Shown here piece by piece: positions 46,601-54,393 of a stretch of 64,000 bases of DNA. The position numbers and the translations under genes were made by a program. The notes below the pieces were generated by a model. It made no database searches. It was not told the origin of the DNA and saw nothing but the letters and a program-made list of their open reading frames with translations. Source of the DNA: Rhodospirillales bacterium (GTDB lineage: Bacteria > Pseudomonadota > Alphaproteobacteria > Rhodospirillales > Defluviicoccaceae); assembly GCA_016793875.1 (NCBI GenBank), contig JAEULG010000256.1:28128-92127 (forward strand), given 5' to 3'. Numbering within the stretch: the first letter of the stretch is position 1; each line of letters begins with the position of its first letter.

Positions 46601-47753
46601 TGTCGATGCCACCGGCACCACCGGGCTCGTCGGGTTCGACGGCGCGGCGGTCACCTGGGATCCGCAGGACCGCTTCCGCGGCCTGGGCGAGGGGGAGACG
46701 GCGACCGACACCTTCTCCTACCGCATCGCCGATGGAGCAGGGGCGGTCGCCACCGGCAGCGTTTCGGTGATCGTCCACGGCGTCAACGACAAGCCTGTGG
46801 CAATTGCCGATGCCGGGACGACCGATGAGGATACCCCGGTGACGCTGCGGGTGCTCGCCAACGATAGCGACCCCGACGCCCACGACCATCTGAGCGTGCA
46901 GTCGCTGGATACCACCGGGACGGCCGGCAAGGTGACGGTGGGCGACGACGGCTCGCTCCTCTACGATCCGCGCGGGGCCTTCGATACCCTCAACGCCGGC
47001 GATATCGCCTATGATACGTTCCGCTACCGCATCGCCGACGGACACGGCGGCAGCGACGAGGCGAGCGTCACCATCACCGTCACCGGCCGTCCCGATGCCG
47101 AGCGGCTGGTCGACAGCTTCGAGGTCCCTTTTCCCATCGCCAACCGCACCGGTGCCAGCGCTACCACGGTGGCGCAGTACCAGGAGACCGACGGGGCGCG
47201 TGGACTCTACGTACCGACCGACGGATCGAGCATGGCGCGCCTGGAGGCGTCGGGCACCACGGCAGCGCAGACCGAAGTCTTCCTCGGCCAGCCTGCCGGC
47301 ACCCTGCCGAAGGACAGCGATGGCAGCTTCCCAGCTCAGGGCTCGGCGGCAAAGCTGACTGTCAGCGTGCAGGCAGGCGATGAGATCTCCTTCGACTGGA
47401 TGTTCGATGCCCGCGACTTCGTCTTCAAGCCGGCGGACAGCAAGGCGGACAACGACTTCGCGGTGTTCTCGGTGACCGGCGACGGGACGCCGCACCTCTT
47501 CCTGCTGTCCGACGTCCGCCATACCGGGGACCAGGGCGCTAGCGGCTGGCGCACGTCGGTCTACACCGCCAGCGCTTCGGGCGATCTGACCATCGGCTTT
47601 GCCTGCGTCAACGACCGCATCCAGGGCTCCCCGGTGACGGAAAACTCGATGCTGCTGATCGACAACGTGCGCCTGAACCGCGCCTTCGGCCCGGGCTACC
47701 AGCTCGTCGACAGCCAGGACGACGGCCACTTCGAGACGCTGATGCACGCCTGA
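40656..47753 (+). CDS. Giant surface adhesin-like protein with FecR-like N-terminus and Ig/VCBS repeats
   Basis: 2365 residues from the ATG at 40656 (TTGGAG upstream); a TTG at 40629 is also in frame. No signal peptide is evident. The N-terminus has a FecR/retention-like domain (VPGSVLFDGDFVEASGG, VVTLANGQRIAVHGRGQL). It is followed by module M (about bases 41640-42180), eight ~100-residue Ig/cadherin-like repeats separated by NDAP motifs, a second M, five more repeats and a third M at the C-terminus. Repeats carry acidic calcium-type loops (LANDDDIDSDDD, LANDTDPDAGG). Module M ends in IDNVRLNRAFG.GY..VD. No RTX nonapeptides and no secretion genes lie nearby. A type I secreted biofilm adhesin is the likely class. 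Confidence 0.88.
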   Translation: MFADQLGDTPAQPSGCHPMSPASCDVLPASWPGMATAGSIDQASGTVTIVRSAGGTATAVPGSVLFDGDFVEASGGDAVVTLANGQRIAVHGRGQLVVHTGERLVLEAADGRFELLGGGRVGPDELIIATPAARIHPGSAAIAFRHAAADGLELTLAGDGAADGVVVENGFGAVIVREGGDAAAVAGSDQPPLLLAGPGGGASEQGLASEGVAAASGLTLAEGLDVSPGGDLAALPEDAPVSIPQSSPFDLSPQAVAFADPASGSGLSAGGNASASGLLTEELWLLLGQEEQQPGGDEPGTTVPPDGRLTGWEPLGLAWDVLGSAEVVPLAHAVGPHGVGGRIAVTEGGSMARVVASGDGFGPVDAFLAASPGARAQASSLYDFVVSKGVLPASISAIRSTTLQIKAGTELSFDWFFDPANQSPRRDMALFVVGGEIFRLTDAVAVDDASGWRTFVWRAEKTATYSLAFVTVNDRIIDDPAQLYIDNVRLNRAFGDGYTVVDGGTGDGWRILAQKPTLRDDAWTVGEDGAAAIDVAKLFANDVDPDPFDAMRLAAIDRTGTHGLASPGGDRMITFDPAGNFEYLAAGETATTSFRYQADAGNGQTGWATVRVTVVGANDAPTARADEAPNVTADAAVTIDVLANDDDIDSDDDRTTLRIVAANAASGAVVEVTGRPGAGIVYQPGDRFVWLAEGETAVDTINYTVEDRHGASATAQARVTVVGRNDAPACVGDQAEGDEDGPVRLDVLANDRDPDLSDRLHVVEVDGRALAAGGRVVISSGASVTLSADGALVYQAGDGFAGLAAGETATDAFRYRASDGHGGFSDASVTVHIAGRNDAPVAGADAASGDADRGFAIAALANDDDVDSDDGPASLRIIAAQAATGAVSFSGAPGAGLAYDPAGRFRALGEGETAVDTITYTIADQHGAQASATVAVTVRGVNDAPVAAADYGIASEDGFVTLAAIDNDVDPDLHDRLTIVAIDGQAIAAGGKVTLASGAIVSLDAVGNLSWSPAGRFDGLSAGQTGLDHFRYRVADGHGGFGEAEVTVHIEGLNDAPAARADVAATGEDGPAIVIDVLANDDDIDTDDDRTSLRIVGATAASGATVTIEQGQLLHYLPAGHWDKLKAGETGTDVVTYTITDGHGARSTGTVAVTVIGANDAPTAVADTLMITADAVLRLPGDKSLTENDADPDIGDTKTIIAIDGVAANVGRTIELASGALLTVEADGRLTYDPNGRFAGLIDFERGIDSFTYTIRDASGATSTTTATVEVQGINDAPVAHADAITTEAGAAVRIPVLANDTDPDAGGNLRVLTVDSDGGRGSMRINADGTLTWSPDGGFADLAPGETATQTFRYIVDDFVGARSTGTVTVTVVGQDRAVPSQGEILQSFEVQAFRDAAPVIGAVVGSAVAPGSVAGLFTPTHQGTMAVLTAAEGSWLDIERHLSGDVLAGGRPLIHLPDDPDDHTGPNKGSALRTIVNIGAGDVVDGHVRLSFDWNFVSAEQPGSGLDDYAVFTVTDGAISRIFTLAEARTTVTATGWRTSVFDLGTAFALPAGKALSLTVGFAVLNDATDARPSQLLVDNLRLNRSLGSGYEQVGGEAGGFATFRERPVGGDDAVASSGGMPLNEDHAATLSVAGLLGNDHASAGAQASTLRITGLETEGTHGAVALAGGSVVWDPRGQFDALAEGGTVTDSFRYTFSDANGATGSGRVTLTVRGLNDAPVAALDKAAAVENGDAVLIDVLANDDDIDSDDDRFSLRVIMASAASGATVAAAGVAGASIVYDPRTAAAFEALGEGQTLVDQVTYTIADRHGAQAQGSVAVTITGRNDAPVALADAVAGNEDASIAIAVLANDHDADTTDKLTVAAIDGQSLAAGAPVTLASGAVVSLAGDGGLSWDPRSAFATLAAGQQGTDAFVYTVHDGHGSTSSARVEVSVAGRNDAPVAAADAVAASAGTRLTIAAATLLANDTDIDSGDAVHVLGVDATGTTGLVGFDGAAVTWDPQDRFRGLGEGETATDTFSYRIADGAGAVATGSVSVIVHGVNDKPVAIADAGTTDEDTPVTLRVLANDSDPDAHDHLSVQSLDTTGTAGKVTVGDDGSLLYDPRGAFDTLNAGDIAYDTFRYRIADGHGGSDEASVTITVTGRPDAERLVDSFEVPFPIANRTGASATTVAQYQETDGARGLYVPTDGSSMARLEASGTTAAQTEVFLGQPAGTLPKDSDGSFPAQGSAAKLTVSVQAGDEISFDWMFDARDFVFKPADSKADNDFAVFSVTGDGTPHLFLLSDVRHTGDQGASGWRTSVYTASASGDLTIGFACVNDRIQGSPVTENSMLLIDNVRLNRAFGPGYQLVDSQDDGHFETLMHA
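42200..44790 (+). repeat. Ig/VCBS-like repeats 1-8 of the adhesin
   Basis: Eight tandem coding repeats of about 300 bases each; most start with a variant of NDAP.A.AD and end V.V.G. Repeats 2, 4 and 6 share LANDDD(I/V)D(S/T)DD...LRI and a GET..D...YT(I/V).D.HGA end (type A). Repeats 3 and 5 share D(P)DL.DRL..V.(V/I)DG...AAGG.V and DGHGGF (type B). The types alternate A-B-A-B-A, so duplication occurred in two-repeat units. Boundaries are approximate. Confidence 0.8.
45485..47095 (+). repeat. Ig/VCBS-like repeats 9-13 of the adhesin
   Basis: Five further repeats between modules M2 and M3. Repeat 10 is type A (LANDDDIDSDDD) and repeat 11 type B (IDGQSLAAGAPVTLASGA), matching the A-B unit of the first block, so the first and second arrays share ancestry. 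Repeat 13 starts VNDKPVAIAD in place of NDAP. Boundaries are approximate. Confidence 0.78.
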
Positions 47754-47912
47754 ATTTCGCGGCGGCCAACCGGCTCTGCCCGCTCGGGTGCCCGCGCCGC
47801 GGCACACCTGCGGATGATCTATGAGAGGGAATTTATCGCGCAACGCGCACCGTCACAGCGGCGACTACCAGCGGATGCCTATGCTCGGCCGTAATTTCGA
47901 CGAATTCGAGAG

Positions 47913-48377
47913 ATGGCCGTGCCGAACGATTTATGCCCAACCGTGTTGCCGAAGGACGATACGATCGCCGGCCGCGTCCGCTCGCGTCTGGCTGCCCAGC
48001 GGCGGGCTCTCGGTCTTGCGCCCGAACTGCTTGATGTCGTTTGTGGCTTGCGCCGGGGGACAGTCGCCCGACTGGAGTCCGGCAAGAGCCGGGTGACCGC
48101 CTATCACCTGTTCCAGCTGGCAGCGGTGTTCGAGGTCGAGATCGACTGGTTTTTCGCGGCGACCGATCCACCGTCGTGGCGATCCGCGCTGCCCGCGGTG
48201 CCGAAGCGCCAACCCGGGTACGAGGAGATGCGTCAGTTTCTTGCCGTCTTCGACCACCTCGGCAACCCCCGGGTCCGTGCCGAAATCCGCCGCCTGATTG
48301 ATGCCGTCGCCAATCGCGCTTGCGATAAACGGCGCGGTTGCTTACCAGTTGCAAGGGAAGCCTCGCCCATGCCGTAA
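47913..48377 (+). CDS. XRE-family helix-turn-helix regulator
   Basis: 154-residue DNA-binding protein starting at ATG 47913. The Cro/C1-type HTH covers about residues 18-75: IAGRVRSRLAAQRRALGL, then LDVVCGLRRGTVARLESGKS with the recognition helix and VTAYHLFQLAAVFEVEIDWF. The last ~80 residues hold no ligand-binding domain that I recognise. It lies 160 bases downstream of the adhesin gene and could control it or the permease behind it; both are inference. It overlaps the start of the upstream open frame of the permease but ends before the chosen ATG (48395). Confidence 0.8.
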   Translation: MAVPNDLCPTVLPKDDTIAGRVRSRLAAQRRALGLAPELLDVVCGLRRGTVARLESGKSRVTAYHLFQLAAVFEVEIDWFFAATDPPSWRSALPAVPKRQPGYEEMRQFLAVFDHLGNPRVRAEIRRLIDAVANRACDKRRGCLPVAREASPMP

Positions 48378-48394
48378 CCCAGCCGCCGGGACCC

Positions 48395-49159
48395 ATGATC
48401 GATCTGCACAGCGTCGTGCTCCTCGTCGCCGCCGGCTTCCTTGGCGGCGCCATCAATGCCATTGCCGGCGGCGCCACCTTCTTCACTTTTCCGGCGATGA
48501 TGGCCTCGGGGCTGGGGGCGGTATCCGCCAATGCCTCCAATACGGTGGCGCTGGCGCCGTCCAGCTTCGTCGCCTTTATCGCCATGCGGCGATACCTCGC
48601 AGGCTCCCGCCACCTGCTGATCCCGTTCCTCATCCTCGGTGTTGTCGGCGGCGCTCTCGGCGCTTGGCTGGTGCTGTGGCTGGGCGACGAGCGGTTCCGT
48701 GCCTGCGTGCCGTGGCTGCTGCTGATCGCGACCGTGCTGTTCGCGGCGGGACCGTGGATCGTGCGGGCGATGAAGGCGGCCAAGCTGGAGCACGAGCATC
48801 TCGGCGTGCGGATCTTTGGGCACGTCTTCCAGGCGCTGATCGGGATCTACGGCGGGTTTTTCGGCGCCGGCATGGGAATGGTGACACTGGCCGGGCTGAC
48901 GCTGCTCGGCCTCACCGACATCCGATCGATGAATGCCCTAAAGAACCTGTTCACCTCGCTATGCAATGCGATTGCGGTCATCGTCTTCATCGCTGCAGGG
49001 GCGATCAGCTGGCCACACGCCCTGGTGATGATGGCTGGCGGCGTCGTCGGCGGATTTGCCGGCGGCAAGCTCGGCAACATCCTGCCGCCTGCCCGCGCCC
49101 GCCTCATCGTCACCGTGGTCGGCACCGTGCTGACCATCGCCTACTTCGTGAAAGGCTGA
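48395..49159 (+). CDS. TauE/SafE-family permease
   Basis: 254-residue inner-membrane protein with about eight hydrophobic helices, of the sulfite-exporter/sulfoacetate-exporter TauE/SafE family that moves sulfur-containing or other anions. The N-terminal half has LVAAGFLGGAINAIAGGATF and GLGAVSANASNTVALAPSSF; the second half repeats the pattern with IYGGFFGAGMGMVTLAGLTL and MNALKNLFTSLCNAIAVIVF, the internal duplication typical of the family. Substrate cannot be told. It ends 26 bases before the convergent smc stop. Confidence 0.88.
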   Translation: MIDLHSVVLLVAAGFLGGAINAIAGGATFFTFPAMMASGLGAVSANASNTVALAPSSFVAFIAMRRYLAGSRHLLIPFLILGVVGGALGAWLVLWLGDERFRACVPWLLLIATVLFAAGPWIVRAMKAAKLEHEHLGVRIFGHVFQALIGIYGGFFGAGMGMVTLAGLTLLGLTDIRSMNALKNLFTSLCNAIAVIVFIAAGAISWPHALVMMAGGVVGGFAGGKLGNILPPARARLIVTVVGTVLTIAYFVKG

Positions 49160-49185
49160 AGCGACTTCTCGGCGAGAGATCTCGC

Positions 49186-52100
49186 TCAGGCTGAGCGGCG
49201 CAGCGGGTCAGCCTGCCGCAGGTCGACGGAGACGAGGCGGGAGACGCCACGCTCGACCATGGTGACGCCGAACAGCCGGTGCATCCGCGCCATGGTCAGG
49301 CGGTGGTGGGTGATCACCAGGAAGCGGGTGCCGCGATCGGCGAGATCGGCGAGCAGCAGGCAGAACCGGTCGACGTTGGCATCGTCGAGCGCCGCGTCCA
49401 CCTCGTCGAGAACGCAGACCGGGGCTGGCCGGCCGAGGAAGAGGGCAAAGCGGAGCGCCAACGCGGTCAGCGTCTGTTCTCCCCCCGAAAGCAGCGACAT
49501 GAGCTGCAGCTTCTTGCCGGGCGGGCTCGCCATCACCTCGAGGCCCGACTGCAGCGGATCCTCGGTGTCGGTCAGCGCCAGATGGGCGTGGCCGCCGCGG
49601 AACAGCCGCGTGAACAGCGCCTGAAAGTGGCGGTCGACTTCTGCGAAGGCGGTGCGCAGCCGCTCGCGGCCTTCCCGGTCGAGTTCGGCGGTGGCGCGGC
49701 GGAGCTTGGTCACCGCCTCCAGCAGATCGCCGCGCTGGCTCTGCAGCTCGCTGATCTGCGTGGCCAGCTCGGCCTCCTCGGTATCGGCGCGCAGGTTGAC
49801 CGGGCCCATCACCTCGCGCTCGCGGCGCAGCTTGTCGAGCCGGCGCTCCTCACCGGCCACGTCGAGCTCGGCTTTCAGCGGACCATCGATGATTTCAGCC
49901 AGGTCTTGCGGCTGCACTTCGAGCCGCTCCCTGATCGCATCGGTGACCGACGCGGTCGTCTGGCCGGCCTGCGCCTGCTCGGCCTCGGCGCGCACGCGTT
50001 GCTCGCGGGCTTCCCCCAGCGACCTCTCAGCGGCGCGCAGGGCTCGCTCCGCATCAGTCAGCGCCGCCTCGCCGGCGGCGACGGCGTCGGCCGCGGCGCG
50101 CCTGCCGGCCTCGGCCGTCTGCAGGCGGTCGAGCAGGCTGCGGCGCTGCTCCGCGAGCACCGGTGGCTGGGCATCGAGCGCGGCGAGCGCGGCCGTGATC
50201 TCGCGCCGCCGTTCGGTGCGCGTGGCCAGTTCGCGGCGCGTCGCCGCCAACCGTTCCTCCCAGGACGAAATTTCCGCCTCGACCGCCTGCAGCCGCCGCG
50301 TCCGCCCGGCCGCATCGCGCAGCAGCGAGTCGCGACGGGCGCGCGCCTCTGCCTGCGTCGTCCGGGCCCGGCCGAGATCGGCACGCAGGGCGTCCAGCGC
50401 TGTCGCCTCGCCGGCGTCCGCCGGCAGTGCCGCCAGTTCGGCTTCAAGGGCGGAGAGTCTATCGGTTGCCTCGGCTGCTTCCCGAGTCGCACCCGCCAGC
50501 GTCTCCTCGGCGGTGACCAGCTTCTGTTCGACACGCAGCCGGGTCGTGCGCAGTTCGGCCAGCTTGCCCTCGGCCGCGCGCAGCGCCGCCTCGGCGGTGC
50601 GCAGCCGGGTCCGTGCCTGCTGGTCGGTGGTCATCGCCGCGCGGGCGGCGGCGCGGTGCTGGTCGTGCTCCAGCCGCAGCCGCTGCAGCGTCTCGTCGGC
50701 GGCGATGCGCTGCGGGTGCAGCTCTTCCAGACGGGCGCGCTGGCGCAGGCGCACCGCTGCCGGAGCCGGCGCTCCCGCCCGCCGGGTATAGCCGTCCCAC
50801 CGCCAGCCGGCCCCCTCCGCGGTGACCAGTCGCTGGCCGGGATGAAGGGCAGCCTGCAGCCGCTCGCCGTCCTGTTCACTTGCGACAACGCCGATGCAAC
50901 CCAGCCGCCGCGCCAGCACCGGCGGGGCGTCGGTGACCGGGAACACCAGCACACCGTCGGGCAGCGGCGGGGACCCCTCATGCGGGGGCAGGGAGCGCCA
51001 GAACGCCGGCGCCGACGCGTCGCACCCCGCCAGAAGATCATCGCCGAGCGCCGCCGCCAGCGCCGCCTCCATGCCGTTCGGCACCCTCACCGTGTCCATC
51101 ACTGCATCGGCGGTGGTGGAGTTCCCGCCGCCGGCGAGCACCTCGCGCAGCGCCGCTTCCTCGGCCGCCAGCCGGGCCGCCCGCGTTTCGGCGTCGCGCA
51201 GCGCCAGGACGGCCTCGGCTTCAGCCTCGCTCAGCTGCGCCCGCTCGGTTTCCGCCGCCGCCAGTGCCGAACGCGCCGCCTCGGCCTCGGCCTCGGCGGC
51301 GGCGACGCCCGCTTCGACCTCGGTGATCGTGGTGATGCGGGCTTCTTCGGCGCGCGCCGCCTGCTGCCGCTGCATCGCCTCGTCGCGCCGTGCCTGCGCC
51401 CGGCGCGCGGCTGCGGCGGCTTCATCGCGGCCGCGCTGGAGCGCGCCGCGGCGGGCGCGGCTGGCGGCGAGCTGCTCGGTCAGCCGCGTCGCCTGCGCGT
51501 CAAGCGCGTCGACCCGGGCCGACGCCGTCGCCAATGCCGCTTCCGCCCGCTCCGTGTCTGCCGCCTCGCCGCGACGACGGTCGAGCAGACGCTCGCGCTC
51601 GCTGATCAGCCGCTCGCGGTTGGTGGTGGCATCGGCGCCCCGGGCCTCGTCGCGCCGCAGATCGTCGTCGAGACCGCGCATGGCGGCCCGCGCTGCCTCC
51701 GCCTCGCGGGAAACCCGCCGCTCCTCGGCATCGAGCGCGTCCCGCTCACCGCCCAGGATCACCAGAGCCGCGGCGGCCTCGCCATCGCACCGCCGCAGGT
51801 CGGGGACGGCCGCGGCGGCGTCGGCCTGACGCAACGACGCTTGCGTGGCCACCGCTGTCGCGCCTGCGACCGCTTGCTCCGCGGCCGCCAACCGCGTTTG
51901 CGCCGCCGCCAGCGCCGCCTCGGCCGCCTGCCAGCGCAACCACCAGACCGTCGCCTCCAGCTTGCGGATTTGCGCCGACAAGGTGCGGTAGCGGGCCGCC
52001 TGCTTCGCCTGCCGCTGCAACTGGGTGCGTTGCACCTCGAGCGTTGCCAGCACGTCGTCGAGGCGGGCAAGGTTGCCCTCGGCCGCCTGCAGGCGCTGCT

Positions 52101-52644
52101 CCGCCTCGTTCCGGCGGGTATGCAGGCCGACGATCCCCGCCGCCTCCTCGAGCAGCGCCCGCCGTTCCACCGGCTTTGCCGCAATCAGCTGGGAGACCTG
52201 ACCTTGGGTGACCATCGCCGCCGAGCGTGCCCCGGAGGCGGCATCGGCGAACAGCAGGTGCACGTCGCGCGCACGTACCTCTCGGCCGTTGACCCGGTAG
52301 GCAGAGCCGCGCGCCCGCTCGATGCGGCGGCTGACCAGCAGCTCGGCGGTGCCGGTCCACGGCGGCGGCGCGCTGGCGGCGGCGTTGTCGAGCTCGACCG
52401 AGACTTCGGCGATGTTACGGCCGGGCCGCTCGCCGCTGCCGGCGAAGATGACGTCGTCCATCTCGCCGCCGCGCAGTTGCTTGGCCGAGGTCTCGCCCAT
52501 CACCCAGCGCAGCGCTTCGACGAGGTTGGACTTGCCGCAGCCATTCGGACCAACGATGCCGGTCAGGCCAGGCTCGATCAGCAGCTCGATGGGATCGACG
52601 AAGGACTTGAAGCCGGCTATCCGAAGCTTGCTGAATCGCAGCAT
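49186..52644 (-). CDS. smc: Chromosome segregation protein SMC
   Basis: 1152-residue condensin ATPase. The N-terminal head has Walker A IVGPNGCGKSNLVEALRWVM (about 31-50) and the MVTQGQVSQLIAAKPVERR block. Two long, very Ala/Arg/Glu-rich coiled coils flank a hinge (about 505-660, including VRVPNGMEAALAAALGDDLL and GCIGVVASEQDGERL). The C-terminal head has the ABC signature LLSGGEQTLTALALRFALFL (about 1052-1071) and Walker B PVCVLDEVDAALDDANVDRF. Length fits the family. The upstream DsbA-like gene, on the same strand, is a common neighbour in this class as I recall. A long antisense open frame here is a shadow. Confidence 0.97.
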   Translation of the reverse strand: MLRFSKLRIAGFKSFVDPIELLIEPGLTGIVGPNGCGKSNLVEALRWVMGETSAKQLRGGEMDDVIFAGSGERPGRNIAEVSVELDNAAASAPPPWTGTAELLVSRRIERARGSAYRVNGREVRARDVHLLFADAASGARSAAMVTQGQVSQLIAAKPVERRALLEEAAGIVGLHTRRNEAEQRLQAAEGNLARLDDVLATLEVQRTQLQRQAKQAARYRTLSAQIRKLEATVWWLRWQAAEAALAAAQTRLAAAEQAVAGATAVATQASLRQADAAAAVPDLRRCDGEAAAALVILGGERDALDAEERRVSREAEAARAAMRGLDDDLRRDEARGADATTNRERLISERERLLDRRRGEAADTERAEAALATASARVDALDAQATRLTEQLAASRARRGALQRGRDEAAAAARRAQARRDEAMQRQQAARAEEARITTITEVEAGVAAAEAEAEAARSALAAAETERAQLSEAEAEAVLALRDAETRAARLAAEEAALREVLAGGGNSTTADAVMDTVRVPNGMEAALAAALGDDLLAGCDASAPAFWRSLPPHEGSPPLPDGVLVFPVTDAPPVLARRLGCIGVVASEQDGERLQAALHPGQRLVTAEGAGWRWDGYTRRAGAPAPAAVRLRQRARLEELHPQRIAADETLQRLRLEHDQHRAAARAAMTTDQQARTRLRTAEAALRAAEGKLAELRTTRLRVEQKLVTAEETLAGATREAAEATDRLSALEAELAALPADAGEATALDALRADLGRARTTQAEARARRDSLLRDAAGRTRRLQAVEAEISSWEERLAATRRELATRTERRREITAALAALDAQPPVLAEQRRSLLDRLQTAEAGRRAAADAVAAGEAALTDAERALRAAERSLGEAREQRVRAEAEQAQAGQTTASVTDAIRERLEVQPQDLAEIIDGPLKAELDVAGEERRLDKLRREREVMGPVNLRADTEEAELATQISELQSQRGDLLEAVTKLRRATAELDREGRERLRTAFAEVDRHFQALFTRLFRGGHAHLALTDTEDPLQSGLEVMASPPGKKLQLMSLLSGGEQTLTALALRFALFLGRPAPVCVLDEVDAALDDANVDRFCLLLADLADRGTRFLVITHHRLTMARMHRLFGVTMVERGVSRLVSVDLRQADPLRRSA

Positions 52645-52711
52645 CGATGCACCCCGCCGTGCGCGTGGTTTCCAAGCGGCGCGTCCGTCCCGCGAGTGAG
52701 CACCGCCGCTG

Positions 52712-53311
52712 CTATTTGCCGAGCGCCGGGGTGATCACCGACTTGAACTCGTCGAAGCTGTGGTTCGGAGCGATCTTCTGACCGTTCATGCGGAACGACG
52801 GCGTTCCGTCGATGCCGTCCTGCTTCTGCGCTTCCTGGGCGCGGGTCTGGATGCCCTGCAGCAGCACCTTGTCGGCGAGGCAGGCATCGACATCGGCAGG
52901 GGCCAAGCCCGCCAGCTGCGCCCGCACCTTGAGATCGGTGAGCGGGTCGGTGCTGCGCGCCCAGGCCTGCTGGTCGCGGAACAGCATGTCGATGAAGCCG
53001 AAATAGCGCTCGGCGGGAACGCAGCGGGCGATCATCGCCGCTCCCATCGCCCGGCCGTCGAGGGGAAAATCGCGGAACACCCAGCGAACCATCCCGGTGT
53101 CGATGTACTCGGCCTTGATCTGCGGCAGCACGTTCTGGTGGAACTCGGCACAGTGCGGGCAGGTCAGCGAGGAGTACTCGACGATGGTCACCTTGGCCTG
53201 CGGGTCGCCCAGCGCCCGTTCCGCCAACATCGCCTCGGTGGGCGGCAGGGCGGCCGCCGCGAACGGCAGCAGGGCTGTCATCAGGATCAGAACCGCCGCT
53301 AGCTTTCGCAC
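52712..53311 (-). CDS. DsbA-family periplasmic thioredoxin-like protein
   Basis: 199 residues from GTG at 53311, chosen because it gives a clean signal peptide (RKLAAVLILMTALLPFAAAA) and has GGGAG 8 bases upstream; the frame reaches 53374. The thioredoxin-fold active site is SSLTCPHCAEFH (CPHC), followed by the inserted helical domain, and the cis-Pro is in DGIDGTPSFRMNG. It should oxidise or isomerise disulfides in exported proteins. Sits just upstream of smc (67 bases between them). Confidence 0.92.
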   Translation of the reverse strand: MRKLAAVLILMTALLPFAAAALPPTEAMLAERALGDPQAKVTIVEYSSLTCPHCAEFHQNVLPQIKAEYIDTGMVRWVFRDFPLDGRAMGAAMIARCVPAERYFGFIDMLFRDQQAWARSTDPLTDLKVRAQLAGLAPADVDACLADKVLLQGIQTRAQEAQKQDGIDGTPSFRMNGQKIAPNHSFDEFKSVITPALGK

Positions 53312-53419
53312 AACGAGCACTCCCGGGACACAATATATTGCGGTGACTATAGGCGGCCGAAGCCGAGCTGACAAGGCCGCCGCTGCGTGGCTTTCAGAGA
53401 TCGTCCGCCGGCAGTGGCG

Positions 53420-54085
53420 CTACTTCTGGGGAAAGCAGCGCCCGGCGAACGCGAGCGCGTAGCGCAGCGTTGCCTCGTCGATGCCGTGGCCCAGGCCGGG
53501 AACCAGATGGGCCTCGACCGGCACCCGGGCGGCCTTCAGCGCGGTCTCGGCGGCCGGCAGGCAGGCGGCCGGCAGCACCTCGTCGGCGGCACCGTGGGTC
53601 AGCAACACCGGCGGCCGGTTGCGGATCTCGCTGGCGAACCGGACATCGGGGATGAGCATGCCGGAATGGGAGATGATGCCGGTGGGCGACTGCCGCCGCC
53701 GCAGCCCGACATGCAGCGCCATCATCGCTCCCTGCGAGAAGCCGACTAGCAGCAGGTCGGCCTCGCTCAGCTTGTGGCGCGCCAGTTCATGGTCGAGGAA
53801 GGCATCAAGGAACGGCGCCGCGGTGCGCACGCCATCGCTGCGCGGAAACGACGTCAGGTTGCCGATGCTGAACCACATGTAGCCGAAAGGGGCCATGTCG
53901 AAGGGGAAGGGCGCATTCGGCGAGACGATGTGCGCCCCGGGCAGCACCGACTGATAGTACGGCGCGAGGCTGATCAGGTCGTTGCCGTCGGCACCGACGC
54001 CATGCAGCAGCACGATCAGCTGCCTGGGCGCGCCGCCCCCCTTGGGCGGTACCGAGGGCCCGCTCAGCAGCCTGACGTTCGACAT
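53420..54085 (-). CDS. Phospholipase/carboxylesterase family alpha/beta-hydrolase
   Basis: 221-residue esterase starting at ATG 54085, preceded by GGAGGA. The oxyanion loop is LIVLLHGVGADGNDLISLAP (about 23-42), the nucleophile elbow LLVGFSQGAMMAL has Ser in GFSQG, and the other triad residues lie in THGAADEVLP (Asp) and PGLGHGID (His). This is the YpfH/acyl-thioesterase-like branch. It is cytosolic, with no signal. Substrate unknown. Confidence 0.9.
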   Translation of the reverse strand: MSNVRLLSGPSVPPKGGGAPRQLIVLLHGVGADGNDLISLAPYYQSVLPGAHIVSPNAPFPFDMAPFGYMWFSIGNLTSFPRSDGVRTAAPFLDAFLDHELARHKLSEADLLLVGFSQGAMMALHVGLRRRQSPTGIISHSGMLIPDVRFASEIRNRPPVLLTHGAADEVLPAACLPAAETALKAARVPVEAHLVPGLGHGIDEATLRYALAFAGRCFPQK

Positions 54086-54393
54086 CCCGTCCTCCTCCGG
54101 TGCGTTGTGGCGCCGCTTTGGGCCGTCCCTCCCGGTTGGTAGCGGAAAAGCGCCATGCTGGCCAGCCCGCCGTCTGGCGCTCCACATTCGGCTGGCGTCA
54201 ACTTGACAAAGCGGGGGGTGGTCGATAAAGCACCGACTTCTGTTTCAGAGCGGAACGCAAAACCGCTGCAACGGAACACCTGAAGGCGTCCCGGGACTGA
54301 GCTCAACCCGGGATGGGGACCGCGGCCGTCCGCGCGGCGGTGACGGCCGCCAAGCCTTTCCGGGGCTCGAACCATTTGAAGGCGGAGGAAATC

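Noticed and set aside
45510..47843. 777-codon open frame antisense to the adhesin repeats (and 677 codons at 42051-44084)
   Set aside because: Periodic because the sense strand is repetitive; no signal or domain of its own.
49279..52734. 1151-codon open frame antisense to smc
   Set aside because: It mirrors smc almost exactly, is built of Arg/Gly/Leu/Gln-rich sequence with no family motif, and results from strong GC bias at third positions. smc itself has all head and hinge motifs.
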